Below, in pieces: positions 43,963-53,190 of a stretch of 64,000 bases of DNA. Both the position numbers and the translations under genes were made by a program. Position 1 is the stretch's first letter; each line of letters begins with the position of its first letter. The notes under the pieces are model-generated. The model made no database searches. It saw only the letters and a list, made by a program, of their open reading frames with translations, and was not told the DNA's origin. This stretch comes from Enterococcus_G camelliae (GTDB lineage Bacteria > Bacillota > Bacilli > Lactobacillales > Enterococcaceae): assembly GCF_042685105.1 (NCBI RefSeq), contig NZ_JBHUMO010000056.1:1-64000 (forward strand). Direction: 5' to 3'.

Positions 43963-44610
43963 TTACTTGGCCTCTTCTTTGATACTTTGTTTCGCTAGTG
44001 ATAGCTCCACATCCATATCTTCAAAGTCATCTGAAACGAAATTTTGGTAATCTTTAGCAATCAACGCAGCCATCTGATCAATGACGAGGATGCTTTCTTC
44101 CATTTTATCATAGGTTTCTTTCGATTTGATTTCATGCGCACTAATTTCAATATATTTATTTGTTAAATCAACCAGATTTGGCAAATGTGTATAGAGAAAA
44201 TGGCTTGCATAATGTAATTTTTGGGGTTCTTTTACCAATTCTTTGAATAAAGCTTTCGCTGCTTTGACGGTGTCATGGCGCAAATCAATAGCTTTCAATT
44301 TTGCATGCGTGCTAAAATTTTGTTGAAGTTGATCGATCGCCTCTTTTGTTTGATTCATGGTTTCGCGAAAGAGCTCAATTTCACGAGTACTCATTCCATT
44401 TTCGCGATAGTGGCGCTCACGTTCTCTTGATAAAGTTGGCGTCGTTTTCTTAGGTTTTGTTTTGCTTTTCCCCCCAGCAAAACCTCGATACATAAGCCAT
44501 GCACCAACTAGGCAAAAAGCAATCGGCCAAAAAACTGGTCTCAAAGCCATCACCAAGCATAGGAAGCCAATAATTACTAAGAAGACACCAAACAATAGGT
44601 TCTTTTTCAT
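43963..44610 (-). CDS. XpaC-like protein (5-bromo-4-chloroindolyl phosphate hydrolysis family)
   Basis: 215 residues with two N-terminal membrane helices (about 5-22 and 25-42), then a basic linker and a long helical cytoplasmic domain. The pairing with telA is typical: xpaC and telA-type genes lie together in Bacillus and many cocci. The family name comes from an early phenotype and does not imply a proven enzyme activity. The start follows AGGAGGAACGTAA. Confidence 0.85.
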   Translation of the reverse strand: MKKNLLFGVFLVIIGFLCLVMALRPVFWPIAFCLVGAWLMYRGFAGGKSKTKPKKTTPTLSRERERHYRENGMSTREIELFRETMNQTKEAIDQLQQNFSTHAKLKAIDLRHDTVKAAKALFKELVKEPQKLHYASHFLYTHLPNLVDLTNKYIEISAHEIKSKETYDKMEESILVIDQMAALIAKDYQNFVSDDFEDMDVELSLAKQSIKEEAK

Positions 44611-44807
44611 TTACGTTCCTCCTGAAATATCTGAATCAAAACGTGTTCTTATTTGTTCTATTTGTATTTTAACACGAGTAGAATCACTTGAGTATCAGAC
44701 TTGGGATGGATTTCAATAATTTAGAAAAATCATAATTTTCTATGATACACTAGAAAAGAATAGACAAATCAAACAGAACTTGCTATTTTACAAAAGAGGT
44801 GGATGAA

Positions 44808-45371
44808 ATGGATAGAGAGAATTTTGAAGAAAAAACAATTAAGCGTAACGAGATATTCCACGGAAATATTATTGATTTTGTTGTCGATGAAGTGAGGCTT
44901 CCGGATGGCAAAATGGCGACGAGAGAATTGGTGTTTCACCATGGGGCAGTAGCGATTATGGCCATTGACGACCAAGAAAAAATGTTATTTGTTCGTCAAT
45001 TTCGTAAGCCAATGGAAAAAATAACCCTTGAAATCCCCGCTGGAAAAATAGATCCAGGCGAAGAAAATACACCGGAACAGACAGCGAAGCGAGAACTAGA
45101 AGAGGAAACGGACTATCAAGCGAATCATTGGGAAAAAATATGTGGCATGTATTCCACACCGGGTTTTTCCAACGAATTTTTGACCATTTATTGGGCAGAA
45201 GAGCTTCATAAAGCAGCACATCCGCTTGCTGCAGATGAGGATGAATTTTTGTCGGTGGTTGCATTAACACTCGCAGAAGCCAAAGCAGAAATTGTGAAAG
45301 GAACAATTTGTGATGCGAAAACCATCTATGCAGTGACATACTGGGAGTTACGAATGCTGAAAGGTAGGTAA
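44808..45371 (+). CDS. nudF: ADP-ribose pyrophosphatase, Nudix family
   Basis: 187 residues. The Nudix box reads GKIDPGEENTPEQTAKRELEEETD (positions about 81-104), with all key Gly, Glu, Arg and Glu residues. The MYSTPGFSNE segment after it is typical of ADP-ribose hydrolases of the NudF type. The ATG follows AGAGGTGG; a GTG three codons upstream lies within that site. The next gene starts four bases after the stop, forming an operon with the small membrane protein and mtnN. Confidence 0.93.
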   Translation: MDRENFEEKTIKRNEIFHGNIIDFVVDEVRLPDGKMATRELVFHHGAVAIMAIDDQEKMLFVRQFRKPMEKITLEIPAGKIDPGEENTPEQTAKRELEEETDYQANHWEKICGMYSTPGFSNEFLTIYWAEELHKAAHPLAADEDEFLSVVALTLAEAKAEIVKGTICDAKTIYAVTYWELRMLKGR

Positions 45372-45375
45372 GTGG

Positions 45376-45672
45376 ATGAGCCAAGAACCTCTTATTACTC
45401 GAGCGGAATTACGAAAGCGGCGTCAACAAGCAGACCATGAATTAAGTGAACAACAAAAACAAATGATTAAAGAAAGTGAAAACGAACAACACCGTCGAGA
45501 AAAAGAGATTGATCGTTTTTACCGCAAAGAATACAAAAAAAAGCAACCGATTAAGAAGACACGCGCAAGAGAGAATCAAAAATCACGGCAAATGAATACG
45601 TTTTTAGGAAAAGCGATTGCTTTGGTTGCGGTTTTGATTGTCCTTGTTTATTTAGCAATTATCTATCTGTAA
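45376..45672 (+). CDS. Small C-terminally anchored membrane protein of unknown function
   Basis: 98 residues. About 70 residues are highly charged and helical (ELRKRRQQADHELSEQQKQM), then one membrane segment ends the protein (AIALVAVLIVLVYLAIIYL). The topology suggests a cytoplasmic basic coiled segment tethered by its tail. I do not recognise a function. It lies between nudF and mtnN with short gaps, an arrangement seen in other Lactobacillales as far as I recall. Confidence 0.8.
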   Translation: MSQEPLITRAELRKRRQQADHELSEQQKQMIKESENEQHRREKEIDRFYRKEYKKKQPIKKTRARENQKSRQMNTFLGKAIALVAVLIVLVYLAIIYL

Positions 45673-45691
45673 TCGATGAACGGAGGAAATA

Positions 45692-46408
45692 ATGAAAATT
45701 GGTATTATTGGGGCAATGTCCCAAGAGGTAGCTCTGTTACGTGAAGCGTTAGTAAATGAAAAGACGTGGGAACAAGCAGGTGCAAAATTTTATTCTGGGA
45801 CCATCGAACAACAAGAAGTGATCGTTGTGGAATCGGGGATTGGCAAAGTTGCTGCTTCCATTACAGCAAGTTTGTTAATTCAAAAGTATGGTGTTGAAGC
45901 AATCGTGAATACTGGCTCAGCTGGTGGAATTGGGAAGGGATTAGCCGTTGGTGATATGGTATTGTCGACAAAGCTAGCCTATCACGATGTGGATGTGACG
46001 GGATTCGGGTATGAATACGGTCAGTTGCCTGCAGGGATGCCTTTGTACTTTGAAGCAGATGCCCGTTTATTAAATGAATTTGAAGAAGCGGCACGAATCA
46101 ATCAATTGAAAACGAAAAAAGGTCTGATTGTCACTGGCGATGCGTTTATCAATAACCAAGCGAGTATTCAGCATATTCTTCATCACTTTCCAGAAGCACT
46201 CGCATGTGAAATGGAAGGAGCGGCCATTGCTCAGACAGCCTTTCAATTTGGCGTTCCTTTTTTAGTTATCCGCGCAATGAGCGATACTGCCGATCATCAA
46301 GCAACACAAAGTTTTGATGAGTTTATTGAAAAAGCAGGTAAGCAATCTGCGAATATGGTTTTACAGTTTATCAACAACCACGCAGCAAACCAAAGAACAA
46401 TAGAGTAG
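45692..46408 (+). CDS. mtnN: 5'-methylthioadenosine/S-adenosylhomocysteine nucleosidase
   Basis: Cleaves methylthioadenosine and S-adenosylhomocysteine, recycling the methyl cycle and feeding autoinducer-2 synthesis if LuxS is present. 238 residues, usual length. Motifs IGIIGAMSQEV, SGIGKVAAS, NTGSAGGIG, CEMEGAAIAQ (catalytic region) and RAMSDTADHQA (catalytic Asp) are present. GGAGGAAATA precedes the ATG. luxS is not in the window. Confidence 0.96.
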   Translation: MKIGIIGAMSQEVALLREALVNEKTWEQAGAKFYSGTIEQQEVIVVESGIGKVAASITASLLIQKYGVEAIVNTGSAGGIGKGLAVGDMVLSTKLAYHDVDVTGFGYEYGQLPAGMPLYFEADARLLNEFEEAARINQLKTKKGLIVTGDAFINNQASIQHILHHFPEALACEMEGAAIAQTAFQFGVPFLVIRAMSDTADHQATQSFDEFIEKAGKQSANMVLQFINNHAANQRTIE

Positions 46409-46427
46409 GATCCTCCTTTTTAGCAAG

Positions 46428-46490
46428 ACAAACATACGTCGTCTGTAGATTGGCATCACGGCCAACTTGCAGACGACGTATGTTTGTTTA
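46428..46490. terminator. Bidirectional terminator between mtnN and pepO
   Basis: 18-base arms ACAAACATACGTCGTCTG / CAGACGACGTATGTTTGT with an inner GTTGGC-type stem. It lies between convergent genes. Confidence 0.85.
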
Positions 46491-46517
46491 GCTACTCACT
46501 TGATGAAAGGTCGTGTT

Positions 46518-48422
46518 TTACCAAATATGGACTCTCTTTTCAGGTTCACGGTACATCGCATCACCAGATTGAATATCAAAAGTGGTGAAGAAGTCATCCA
46601 AATTTTGTAATTGAATATTAGCCCGTAGTTTGGCTGGACCATGGACATCGACATTCAGCAATAATTGTTGATATTGGGTTGTTGCTTTGGTTCGCCAGAT
46701 TTTCGCCCAGTTCGTAAAGAAGTCTACTAAATTTAAGTCCGCTTCACGTTTCGCTGCTTCAAGGGCACAGCTTAACCCACCAGCATCGGCAATATTTTCA
46801 GAGACAGTTAACTTACCATTCACCTTGCCACCAGCAAAATCAATGCCATCAAACTCATCAATCATGGCTTGCGCTAGTGATTGGAATTGAGTTAAATCCT
46901 CTTCTGTCCACCAATTGTGTAAATTCCCATTTTCGTCAAATTTTGCTCCATTGTTATCAAATGCATGTGAAATTTCATGTGCAATGACCGCGCCAATGCC
47001 TCCGTAGTTTGCGCTACTCGATTGGTTGATGCTATAAAATGGTGCTTGGAGAATGGCTGCTGGAAAGACAATAATATTCATTAAACCACTATAATAAGCA
47101 TTGACAGTTGCAGCCGCCATGCCCCATTCTTCGCGGTCGACGGGCTGCGATAGTTTGTTGAAGTTGTCTTGACGAGCAAGACGCTTAAAGTGCAAAGCAT
47201 TGCCAAGGAATGTACCGCCATCTGTTTTCGCAACGGTTACCAACTGGTCATAGATGGCTGGAATGGTCTCAGGATATCCCACATGGATCCCGATTTTATT
47301 AAGTTTCACGATGGCTTGTTTGCGGGTTGCTTCAGTTAACCAAGTGTTTTGTTCCAAACGATTTTTATAGACATCAACCATCGTCATAACCATATGTTCA
47401 ACATCTTCTTTTGCTTTAGGTCCAAAGTAGTTTTGGCCATAATAAAGACCCACAACTGCACTAAATTGATTGAAAGCAAGTGCATAGGCTGCTTTAAGTG
47501 GTTCTTTTGCTGCTTGGATACCCGATAAGAAACGACCATATTCTCCGCCAAGAATCCGTAAATCATCACTTAAATAGTCGGTATAATTTAAGCTAGTCAT
47601 GACATACATCCAACTCTTCAACAAAGGAAAATGTTCTTCAGTGATAAATTCTTTAAATGATTCAAAAAAGGCGGGTTCGGAAACAATTACTTGTTTTGGT
47701 TTGAAGGGCAAGGTAGCGGAGAAGGCTTGATCAAAGTCAAGTAGTTCCGAATAATTTACCACCTCTTCATACGAGCGAGGGTTGTACATTAGACTATAAT
47801 CTGCATTTTCTTCGGCACTTTTGACAAAAGGCACGAGCGCGCGATCAAAAGCCATCGCTTGTTCAACTAAAGTCTCTGCTTCTGGACGAGTGTGACCGAG
47901 TTTTTGCAACAACAAGCTCGTCGTTTCGAAAAATTTTTGTAACATGGCATCAGCTTGTTCATTTTCTTCGGCATAGTACGTTTTATCAGGCAAAATTAAC
48001 TGAGTCGGTGAGAGATAGACAGCATTGGCGCTAGTTTGCTTCATATCCGCCATCACGCCAAAATCAAAAGGTAATGGAAAGCCTTCTAAAATCCACTCAC
48101 CTAATTGGGTATTCAAGTCTTGGAAGCTATTGAGGGCTTTGACCCGTTCCAACATTGGCAAAATGGGTTTTCCTGCTAATTGATTGCGTTCTTCAAAATC
48201 GGTTGCCAGTTGATAAAAGGTTACGGCGTGTTTTAATTTTTGATTGGGGATTGTTTCAGGATTTGCGGACCAATCAGCGAATGTTTTCATTAGTAACTGT
48301 TCAATTTCGATAACTAAATCTTGAAAGCCTCCAATGGAAGGTCTGTCAGCGGGAATAACGGCTGTTTCCATCCATTCTCCATTGACGTAATGATAAAAAT
48401 CATCTTTTAAATTTAAGTTCAT
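46518..48422 (-). CDS. pepO: Endopeptidase PepO (neprilysin family, M13)
   Basis: Zinc endopeptidase that cuts oligopeptides. 634 residues, matching lactococcal PepO. The zinc motif HEISH is at residues 482-486, followed by the third ligand and Asp in ENIADAGGLSCAL, with substrate-contact motif NAYYSGLMNIIVFPA before it. There is no signal peptide, so it acts in the cytoplasm on imported peptides or on released products. GCGAGGAATTACCT lies before the ATG. Single gene on the minus strand. Confidence 0.96.
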   Translation of the reverse strand: MNLNLKDDFYHYVNGEWMETAVIPADRPSIGGFQDLVIEIEQLLMKTFADWSANPETIPNQKLKHAVTFYQLATDFEERNQLAGKPILPMLERVKALNSFQDLNTQLGEWILEGFPLPFDFGVMADMKQTSANAVYLSPTQLILPDKTYYAEENEQADAMLQKFFETTSLLLQKLGHTRPEAETLVEQAMAFDRALVPFVKSAEENADYSLMYNPRSYEEVVNYSELLDFDQAFSATLPFKPKQVIVSEPAFFESFKEFITEEHFPLLKSWMYVMTSLNYTDYLSDDLRILGGEYGRFLSGIQAAKEPLKAAYALAFNQFSAVVGLYYGQNYFGPKAKEDVEHMVMTMVDVYKNRLEQNTWLTEATRKQAIVKLNKIGIHVGYPETIPAIYDQLVTVAKTDGGTFLGNALHFKRLARQDNFNKLSQPVDREEWGMAAATVNAYYSGLMNIIVFPAAILQAPFYSINQSSSANYGGIGAVIAHEISHAFDNNGAKFDENGNLHNWWTEEDLTQFQSLAQAMIDEFDGIDFAGGKVNGKLTVSENIADAGGLSCALEAAKREADLNLVDFFTNWAKIWRTKATTQYQQLLLNVDVHGPAKLRANIQLQNLDDFFTTFDIQSGDAMYREPEKRVHIW

Positions 48423-48532
48423 AGGTAATTCCTCGCTTTCTTATGCTACTATTATCGTATAAGGTAGAAGTTCTGACAAGTAGCAGCCCTATGAGAAAAT
48501 AGAAGTGATTAGAGAAAAAGGGGAATTGAAAG

Positions 48533-49105
48533 ATGGCATGCATTCAGTGGCAAGGGATATCTGAAGAGCGGTTTAAGCGATATGAAGATTGGATTAATAG
48601 CGATGGACAACTATGTGGCTCTTACGCAGCGACGATTTTGCTCGCATACTTGCAAGACTATCACCCCACGTTTACGCTCCCCCCTTTTGTTCGAAAAAAA
48701 GGGTCATCTGATGGGGAAAATCTGGTTCATTATTTGCAATTATTTATACAACCACTGGGCTTTTCCACGATTCCGCTACAAGTTAGTTGGGGAATTTCAC
48801 GGTTTTGTCACTTTATGAAGCAACCGCAATGGGCGCGTTCGACCCCAATTGGCGGTTGGGAAAGAACGATTAAACGCATTGATACTGGATTGCCATTAAT
48901 TGTTGGATTAAACCAACGCTTAGGGAGTACTTATGGCAATCATTGGGTAGTTGCTTATGCCTATGGGGAAGACCAAGAGGGCAAACGCTGGGTGAAAGTT
49001 CACGATAATTGGGGGAATTATCGCGCTGTTGTCCCGGCCAAATGGTTGATGAGTACCATCTCTTTTAAGGAAATTTGTGAAATAGCAGAAACCAATGAAA
49101 ATTAA
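48533..49105 (+). CDS. C39-like cysteine peptidase domain protein
   Basis: 190 residues with a papain-like C39-type core: Cys in DGQLCGSYAATILLAYL, His in YGNHWVVAYAY and Asp/Asn in VKVHDNWGNYR. There is no ABC transporter domain, no signal peptide and no membrane segment, so it is not a bacteriocin-processing exporter. The substrate is unknown. It lies 47 bases upstream of the PRPP synthetase gene in the same direction. Start after AAAAGGGGAATTGAAAG. Peptidase activity is inferred from the triad order only. Confidence 0.75.
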   Translation: MACIQWQGISEERFKRYEDWINSDGQLCGSYAATILLAYLQDYHPTFTLPPFVRKKGSSDGENLVHYLQLFIQPLGFSTIPLQVSWGISRFCHFMKQPQWARSTPIGGWERTIKRIDTGLPLIVGLNQRLGSTYGNHWVVAYAYGEDQEGKRWVKVHDNWGNYRAVVPAKWLMSTISFKEICEIAETNEN

Positions 49106-49152
49106 GAGAAAATTATGGTAAAATAGAACAAACAACAACATTGGAGGAAACT

Positions 49153-50112
49153 ATGAACGACAATTATTCAGAAGAACCTTTAAAAATCTTTAGTTTAAAC
49201 GGGAATGTGCCACTAGCCAAAAAAATTGCTAAAGTATTCGGTTGTGAATTAGGTGAATGTTCTATTAAAAAATTTAGTGATGGTGAGATTGCCATTAGTA
49301 TTGAAGAAAGTGTCCGGGGTGTCAACACCTACTTGATTCAGTCTACGAACAAACCAGTCAACGATTATTATATGGAACTTCTGATTATGATTGATGCGAT
49401 GCGTCGCGCCAGTGCCAAGACGATTAATGTCGTGTTGCCTTACTATGCGTATGCTCGTCAAGATCGGACATCAAAACCGCATGAACCAATCACGGCCAAG
49501 TTGATTGCCAATTTGCTAGTAGAAGCAGGGGTAACAAGGGTCTTAACTCTGGATTTGCATACTGTTCAAGTGCAAGGATTTTTTGATATTCCAGTTGATA
49601 ATTTATTTACAATCCCTTTATTTGCTCGCTACTATTTAGACAAAGGGATGTGTGGAGATGAATATGTTGTTGTTTCGCCAAAAAATAGTGGCATCCAACG
49701 TTCAAGAAGTTTAGCAGAGTACTTGGAAACAACGTTAGCGATTGTTGACCAAGGAGAAAATCCAGAAGATGAAGGCTACGTGATTGGAGACGTTCAGGGA
49801 AAAACGTGTATCATGGTAGACGATATTTTAAATACAGGAGAAACATTTGCTCAAGCAGCTGAGTTATTGATGCATTCAGGGGCAAAAGGGGTCTATGCAT
49901 GTGCCTCCCATGCGTTATTCAACAGTCATTCAAAAGAAGTATTAGAAGAAGCACCAATTAAAGATATTTGTGTCACGGATTCTTGTTTGACCGAAGAAGC
50001 AAAGCATCCTCGCCAAACGACGTATATCACCTGTTCAGAATTAATAGGGGAAGCGTTGAAACGAATTCATGACAATACACCTGTCAGCCCGCTTTTCCGT
50101 TTGCAAAAGTAA
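49153..50112 (+). CDS. prs: Ribose-phosphate pyrophosphokinase, divergent paralogue
   Basis: Makes PRPP from ribose-5-phosphate and ATP. 319 residues. Catalytic loop YYAYARQDR and GFFDIPVDNL are conserved. The PRPP loop reads VDDILNTGET rather than the common VDDIIDTAGT. The segment SPKNSGIQRSR replaces SPDHGGVTRAR. These shifts match the second PRPP synthetase found in Lactobacillales, so this is probably prs2 rather than the main enzyme. The ATG follows TTGGAGGAAACT; an upstream in-frame TTG lies in that site. Confidence 0.92.
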   Translation: MNDNYSEEPLKIFSLNGNVPLAKKIAKVFGCELGECSIKKFSDGEIAISIEESVRGVNTYLIQSTNKPVNDYYMELLIMIDAMRRASAKTINVVLPYYAYARQDRTSKPHEPITAKLIANLLVEAGVTRVLTLDLHTVQVQGFFDIPVDNLFTIPLFARYYLDKGMCGDEYVVVSPKNSGIQRSRSLAEYLETTLAIVDQGENPEDEGYVIGDVQGKTCIMVDDILNTGETFAQAAELLMHSGAKGVYACASHALFNSHSKEVLEEAPIKDICVTDSCLTEEAKHPRQTTYITCSELIGEALKRIHDNTPVSPLFRLQK

Positions 50113-50126
50113 TAGGTATAAAAAGA

Positions 50127-50165
50127 GTGCTCCCGGATGGTGAATACCATGATGGGAGCTTTTTA
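50127..50165 (+). terminator. prs terminator
   Basis: Arms AGTGCTCCC / GGGAGCTTTTTT with an inner GGT/ACC pair, just after prs. Confidence 0.75.
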
Positions 50166-50193
50166 GTAAAGAAAAATGAAAAGAGGAAAGAAA

Positions 50194-51366
50194 ATGACTT
50201 ATTTTGACCATGCGGCAACAACCCCCATCCATCCGCAAGTCATTGAAACGATGACCAATCTAATGCCAACATTGTTCGGTAATCCTTCCAGTATTCATCA
50301 ATATGGACGCGCCGCAAGTGAAAAATTAATGGCTGCTCGTCAAGTAATCGCTGAAAGTTTAGCTGTTCAACCCCATGAAATTATTTTTAATGGCGGTGGA
50401 ACAGAAGGAGACAATACGGCCCTGATTAGTACCGCATTAGCTAGAAAAGAGCAAGGACGTCATATTATTACCACGCAAATTGAACATCCCGCTATTTTAC
50501 AAACGGCCGCTTTTTTAGAACAACAAGGATTTGAATTCACCTATCTATCCGTTGATCAAAGTGGAATGATTGATCTTGAAGCATTCAAACAAGCATTACG
50601 GGAAGATACGATTTTGGTATCGGTGATGTTTGCCAATAATGAGACAGGGAATCTAATGCCAATTAAAGAAATTGGAGCCATTCTGCAAACGCATCCTGCT
50701 TATTTTCATACAGATGCAGTGCAAGCTTTTGGAAAAGTCCCAATACATCCATATGAACTGGGAATTGATCTGCTAAGTGTATCCGCCCACAAAATAAATG
50801 GCCCCAAAGGAACAGGCTTCCTTTTCAAACGAGATGGATTACAATTACCGGCTCTGCTTCATGGCGGTGAACAAGAAGAAAAGCGACGAGCCGGGACAGA
50901 AAATCTCATTAGTATCTGTGGGATGGCAACGGCGGTAACCATCAATAACGAAGAAAGTCAGCAAGCCCATACCATCAAATACCAAAAGTTTGCTGATACT
51001 GTAAAAGCCATTTTAGATGAGGAAGAAGTCACGTATCATTTAAACGGCAATCAACAAGCGAAGATGCCCCATATTTTAAACCTTGCTTTTCCAGGTGTGG
51101 ATAATCAAATGATTTTGATGCATATGGATTTGAAAGGCTTTGCCATCTCGACTGGTTCAGCATGTACCGCTGGCAACGTGGACCCATCACATGTTTTAAT
51201 TGCGATGTATGGTGAAAATTCGCCATATATTCGTGAATCCATTCGTATTAGTTTTGGTCTGGGGAATACGCAAGAAGAAGTGGAAACCTTTGCCCATCAA
51301 TTAAGTGCAAGTGTCAAACGATTGCAAAAAAAAGCATTCACTAACAATAAAGATAGTCAGAGCTAA
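50194..51366 (+). CDS. Cysteine desulfurase (NifS/IscS family)
   Basis: PLP enzyme that takes sulfur from cysteine. 390 residues. MTYFDHAATTPIHP at the N-terminus, HTDAVQAFG, the PLP-lysine segment SVSAHKINGPKGTGF and the catalytic cysteine loop STGSACTAGN are visible. It lies close to mnmA, which needs persulfide sulfur for 2-thiouridine in tRNA, so it is probably the sulfur donor for MnmA. GAGGAAAGAAA precedes the ATG. Confidence 0.94.
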   Translation: MTYFDHAATTPIHPQVIETMTNLMPTLFGNPSSIHQYGRAASEKLMAARQVIAESLAVQPHEIIFNGGGTEGDNTALISTALARKEQGRHIITTQIEHPAILQTAAFLEQQGFEFTYLSVDQSGMIDLEAFKQALREDTILVSVMFANNETGNLMPIKEIGAILQTHPAYFHTDAVQAFGKVPIHPYELGIDLLSVSAHKINGPKGTGFLFKRDGLQLPALLHGGEQEEKRRAGTENLISICGMATAVTINNEESQQAHTIKYQKFADTVKAILDEEEVTYHLNGNQQAKMPHILNLAFPGVDNQMILMHMDLKGFAISTGSACTAGNVDPSHVLIAMYGENSPYIRESIRISFGLGNTQEEVETFAHQLSASVKRLQKKAFTNNKDSQS

Positions 51367-51413
51367 GTTTTCTTTATATAATAGAGATGACAATAAATAA
51401 ATGAGGTGAAAAA

Positions 51414-51761
51414 ATGGCATTTGAAACACAAACAACGGTTTTGGGGTGCCCACAGCTGTACCAACTAGCTACAACAGCTAAAAGATATACGCTCCGAGAC
51501 AATGGCTTTACAGAAACCAATGGTGGAAATTTCCAATTAATTCGACCGTTGCAAGCAACACCACAGAGCAAAGAGGGGTTTCAATTAAAAATCACTGTAG
51601 CAAAAGACATGAAGACAGTGAAAATGTCCATTACTACGGCGAATGGATTAAAAGCTGTCAATATATTTAAAGATCCAAAACATGAAATGTTACGCGAGAA
51701 GTTTACGTTCCTGATGGACGGATTTATCGATCGGGGATTGTTTGAAGAAGTAACGAAGTAG
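51414..51761 (+). CDS. DUF1831-family protein
   Basis: 115 residues, soluble. The N-terminal MAFETQTTVLGCPQLYQLA and the NIFKDPKHE stretch match the DUF1831 family as I recall it. Members lie between the cysteine desulfurase and mnmA genes in many Lactobacillales, which suggests a link to sulfur transfer; the function is unproven. GAGGTGAAAAA precedes the ATG. A terminator follows. Confidence 0.85.
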   Translation: MAFETQTTVLGCPQLYQLATTAKRYTLRDNGFTETNGGNFQLIRPLQATPQSKEGFQLKITVAKDMKTVKMSITTANGLKAVNIFKDPKHEMLREKFTFLMDGFIDRGLFEEVTK

Positions 51762-51774
51762 TCAAACTAGGAAA

Positions 51775-51835
51775 TTGTTGTCGGTCTATGTTTTTTGCTC
51801 ATGCGAAATCCAAAGACCGACAACGGTTTTTTTGT
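51775..51835 (+). terminator. Terminator after DUF1831 gene
   Basis: Arms TTGTTGTCGGTCT / AGACCGACAACGG with a long loop, followed by TTTTTTT. Confidence 0.85.
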
Positions 51836-51960
51836 AGCCAAAAAACTGAAGCGGAAACACATGAAAAAAATGGCAATCTCTAGTATAATAACGTGGACTG
51901 AAAAGTTGCGACCTTCAAATCGTAGATGTTTCAGAATCAATTGAAATGATGGTGATAGAA

Positions 51961-53082
51961 ATGAAAGACAACAGCAACACAAGAGTCGTTGTTGGGATGA
52001 GCGGCGGTGTCGATTCATCGGTAACAGCACTTCTTTTAAAAGAACAAGGGTATGATGTCATTGGAATCTTCATGAAAAATTGGGATGACACGGATGAAAA
52101 TGGTGTCTGTACAGCAACGGAAGATTACAAGGACGTAGCCAAAGTTGCAGCGCAAATTGGTATACCCTATTACTCGGTTAACTTTGAAAAAGAGTATTGG
52201 GATCGTGTATTTGAATATTTTTTAGCAGAATACCGTGCAGGTCGAACACCTAATCCTGATGTCATGTGCAACAAGGAAATCAAATTTAAAGCCTTTCTCG
52301 ATTATTCATTGGACTTGGGGGCAGATTATGTTGCGACCGGTCATTATGCACAAATTGTGCGCGATGAAGCAGGTGTCACACATATGTTGCGAGGTGTGGA
52401 CAATAATAAAGATCAAACCTACTTTTTAAGTCAATTGTCACAAGAACAATTAGCAAAGACGATGTTTCCGCTAGGGGGAATGGAAAAAAGTGAGGTGCGT
52501 GCGATTGCTGAAAAGGCCCATCTAGCTACCGCAAAGAAAAAAGATTCCACTGGTGTCTGCTTCATTGGCGAAAAAAACTTCAAACAATTTTTAAGTCACT
52601 ACTTGCCAGCCCAAAAAGGGGAAATGGTGACCTTAGAAGGGGAAGTCAAAGGCCAACACGATGGCTTGATGTATTATACGATTGGTCAACGTCAAGGCTT
52701 AGGAATTGGTGGCGGCGGAAAAACGCAAGAGCCGTGGTTTGTTGTGGGCAAAGATTTGGCAACCAATACGTTATACGTTGGTCAAGGGTTCCATCATCCT
52801 GCACTCTATGCAGATCACCTAGATGCGAGTGACATTCACTTTACCACGACGCAAGAACAACCTGATGTATTTCATTGCACGGCAAAATTCCGTTACCGTC
52901 AGCAAGATGTACCAGTGACGGTGCATCGCTTGCCAGATAATCGAGCAGAAGTCTTTTTTGATGAACCGGTACGAGCTATTACTCCCGGTCAAGCAGTCGT
53001 CTTTTATGATGGTATGGAATGCTTGGGTGGCGGATTAATCGATCATGCGTATCAAGCAAACAAAATTTTACAGTACGTCTAG
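51961..53082 (+). CDS. mnmA: tRNA-specific 2-thiouridylase MnmA
   Basis: Thiolates U34 of tRNA Lys, Glu and Gln. 373 residues. PP-loop VGMSGGVDSS near residue 12; first catalytic Cys in NPDVMCNKEIKF; second in STGVCFIGEKNF; C-terminal beta-barrel ends the protein. The start MKDNSNTRVVV fits the family; five further codons upstream (ATGATGGTG) are possible but have no better ribosome site. Its sulfur source is probably the desulfurase at 50194. Confidence 0.97.
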   Translation: MKDNSNTRVVVGMSGGVDSSVTALLLKEQGYDVIGIFMKNWDDTDENGVCTATEDYKDVAKVAAQIGIPYYSVNFEKEYWDRVFEYFLAEYRAGRTPNPDVMCNKEIKFKAFLDYSLDLGADYVATGHYAQIVRDEAGVTHMLRGVDNNKDQTYFLSQLSQEQLAKTMFPLGGMEKSEVRAIAEKAHLATAKKKDSTGVCFIGEKNFKQFLSHYLPAQKGEMVTLEGEVKGQHDGLMYYTIGQRQGLGIGGGGKTQEPWFVVGKDLATNTLYVGQGFHHPALYADHLDASDIHFTTTQEQPDVFHCTAKFRYRQQDVPVTVHRLPDNRAEVFFDEPVRAITPGQAVVFYDGMECLGGGLIDHAYQANKILQYV

Positions 53083-53106
53083 GAAAAGGTACACAAAGGT
53101 TTACAG

Positions 53107-53149
53107 GAAGGAAAAGAGGCAAATAAGTCCTCCTTTTCCTTCTTTTTTT
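53107..53149 (+). terminator. mnmA terminator
   Basis: Arms GAAGGAAAAGAGG / CCTCCTTTTCCTTC with a short loop and a T-run. Confidence 0.85.
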
Positions 53150-53190
53150 GGGAAATTTTCTTTGACAAGCGGCTTAAATTTTGGAAGATG

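Noticed and set aside
42663..44610. telA/xpaC as a tellurite resistance mobile module
   Set aside because: No mobile element, tellurite cluster partners or composition shift are visible; the pair is common in core chromosomes.
48533..49105. Bacteriocin-processing protease
   Set aside because: No ABC transporter domain, no double-glycine leader peptide gene and no immunity gene nearby.
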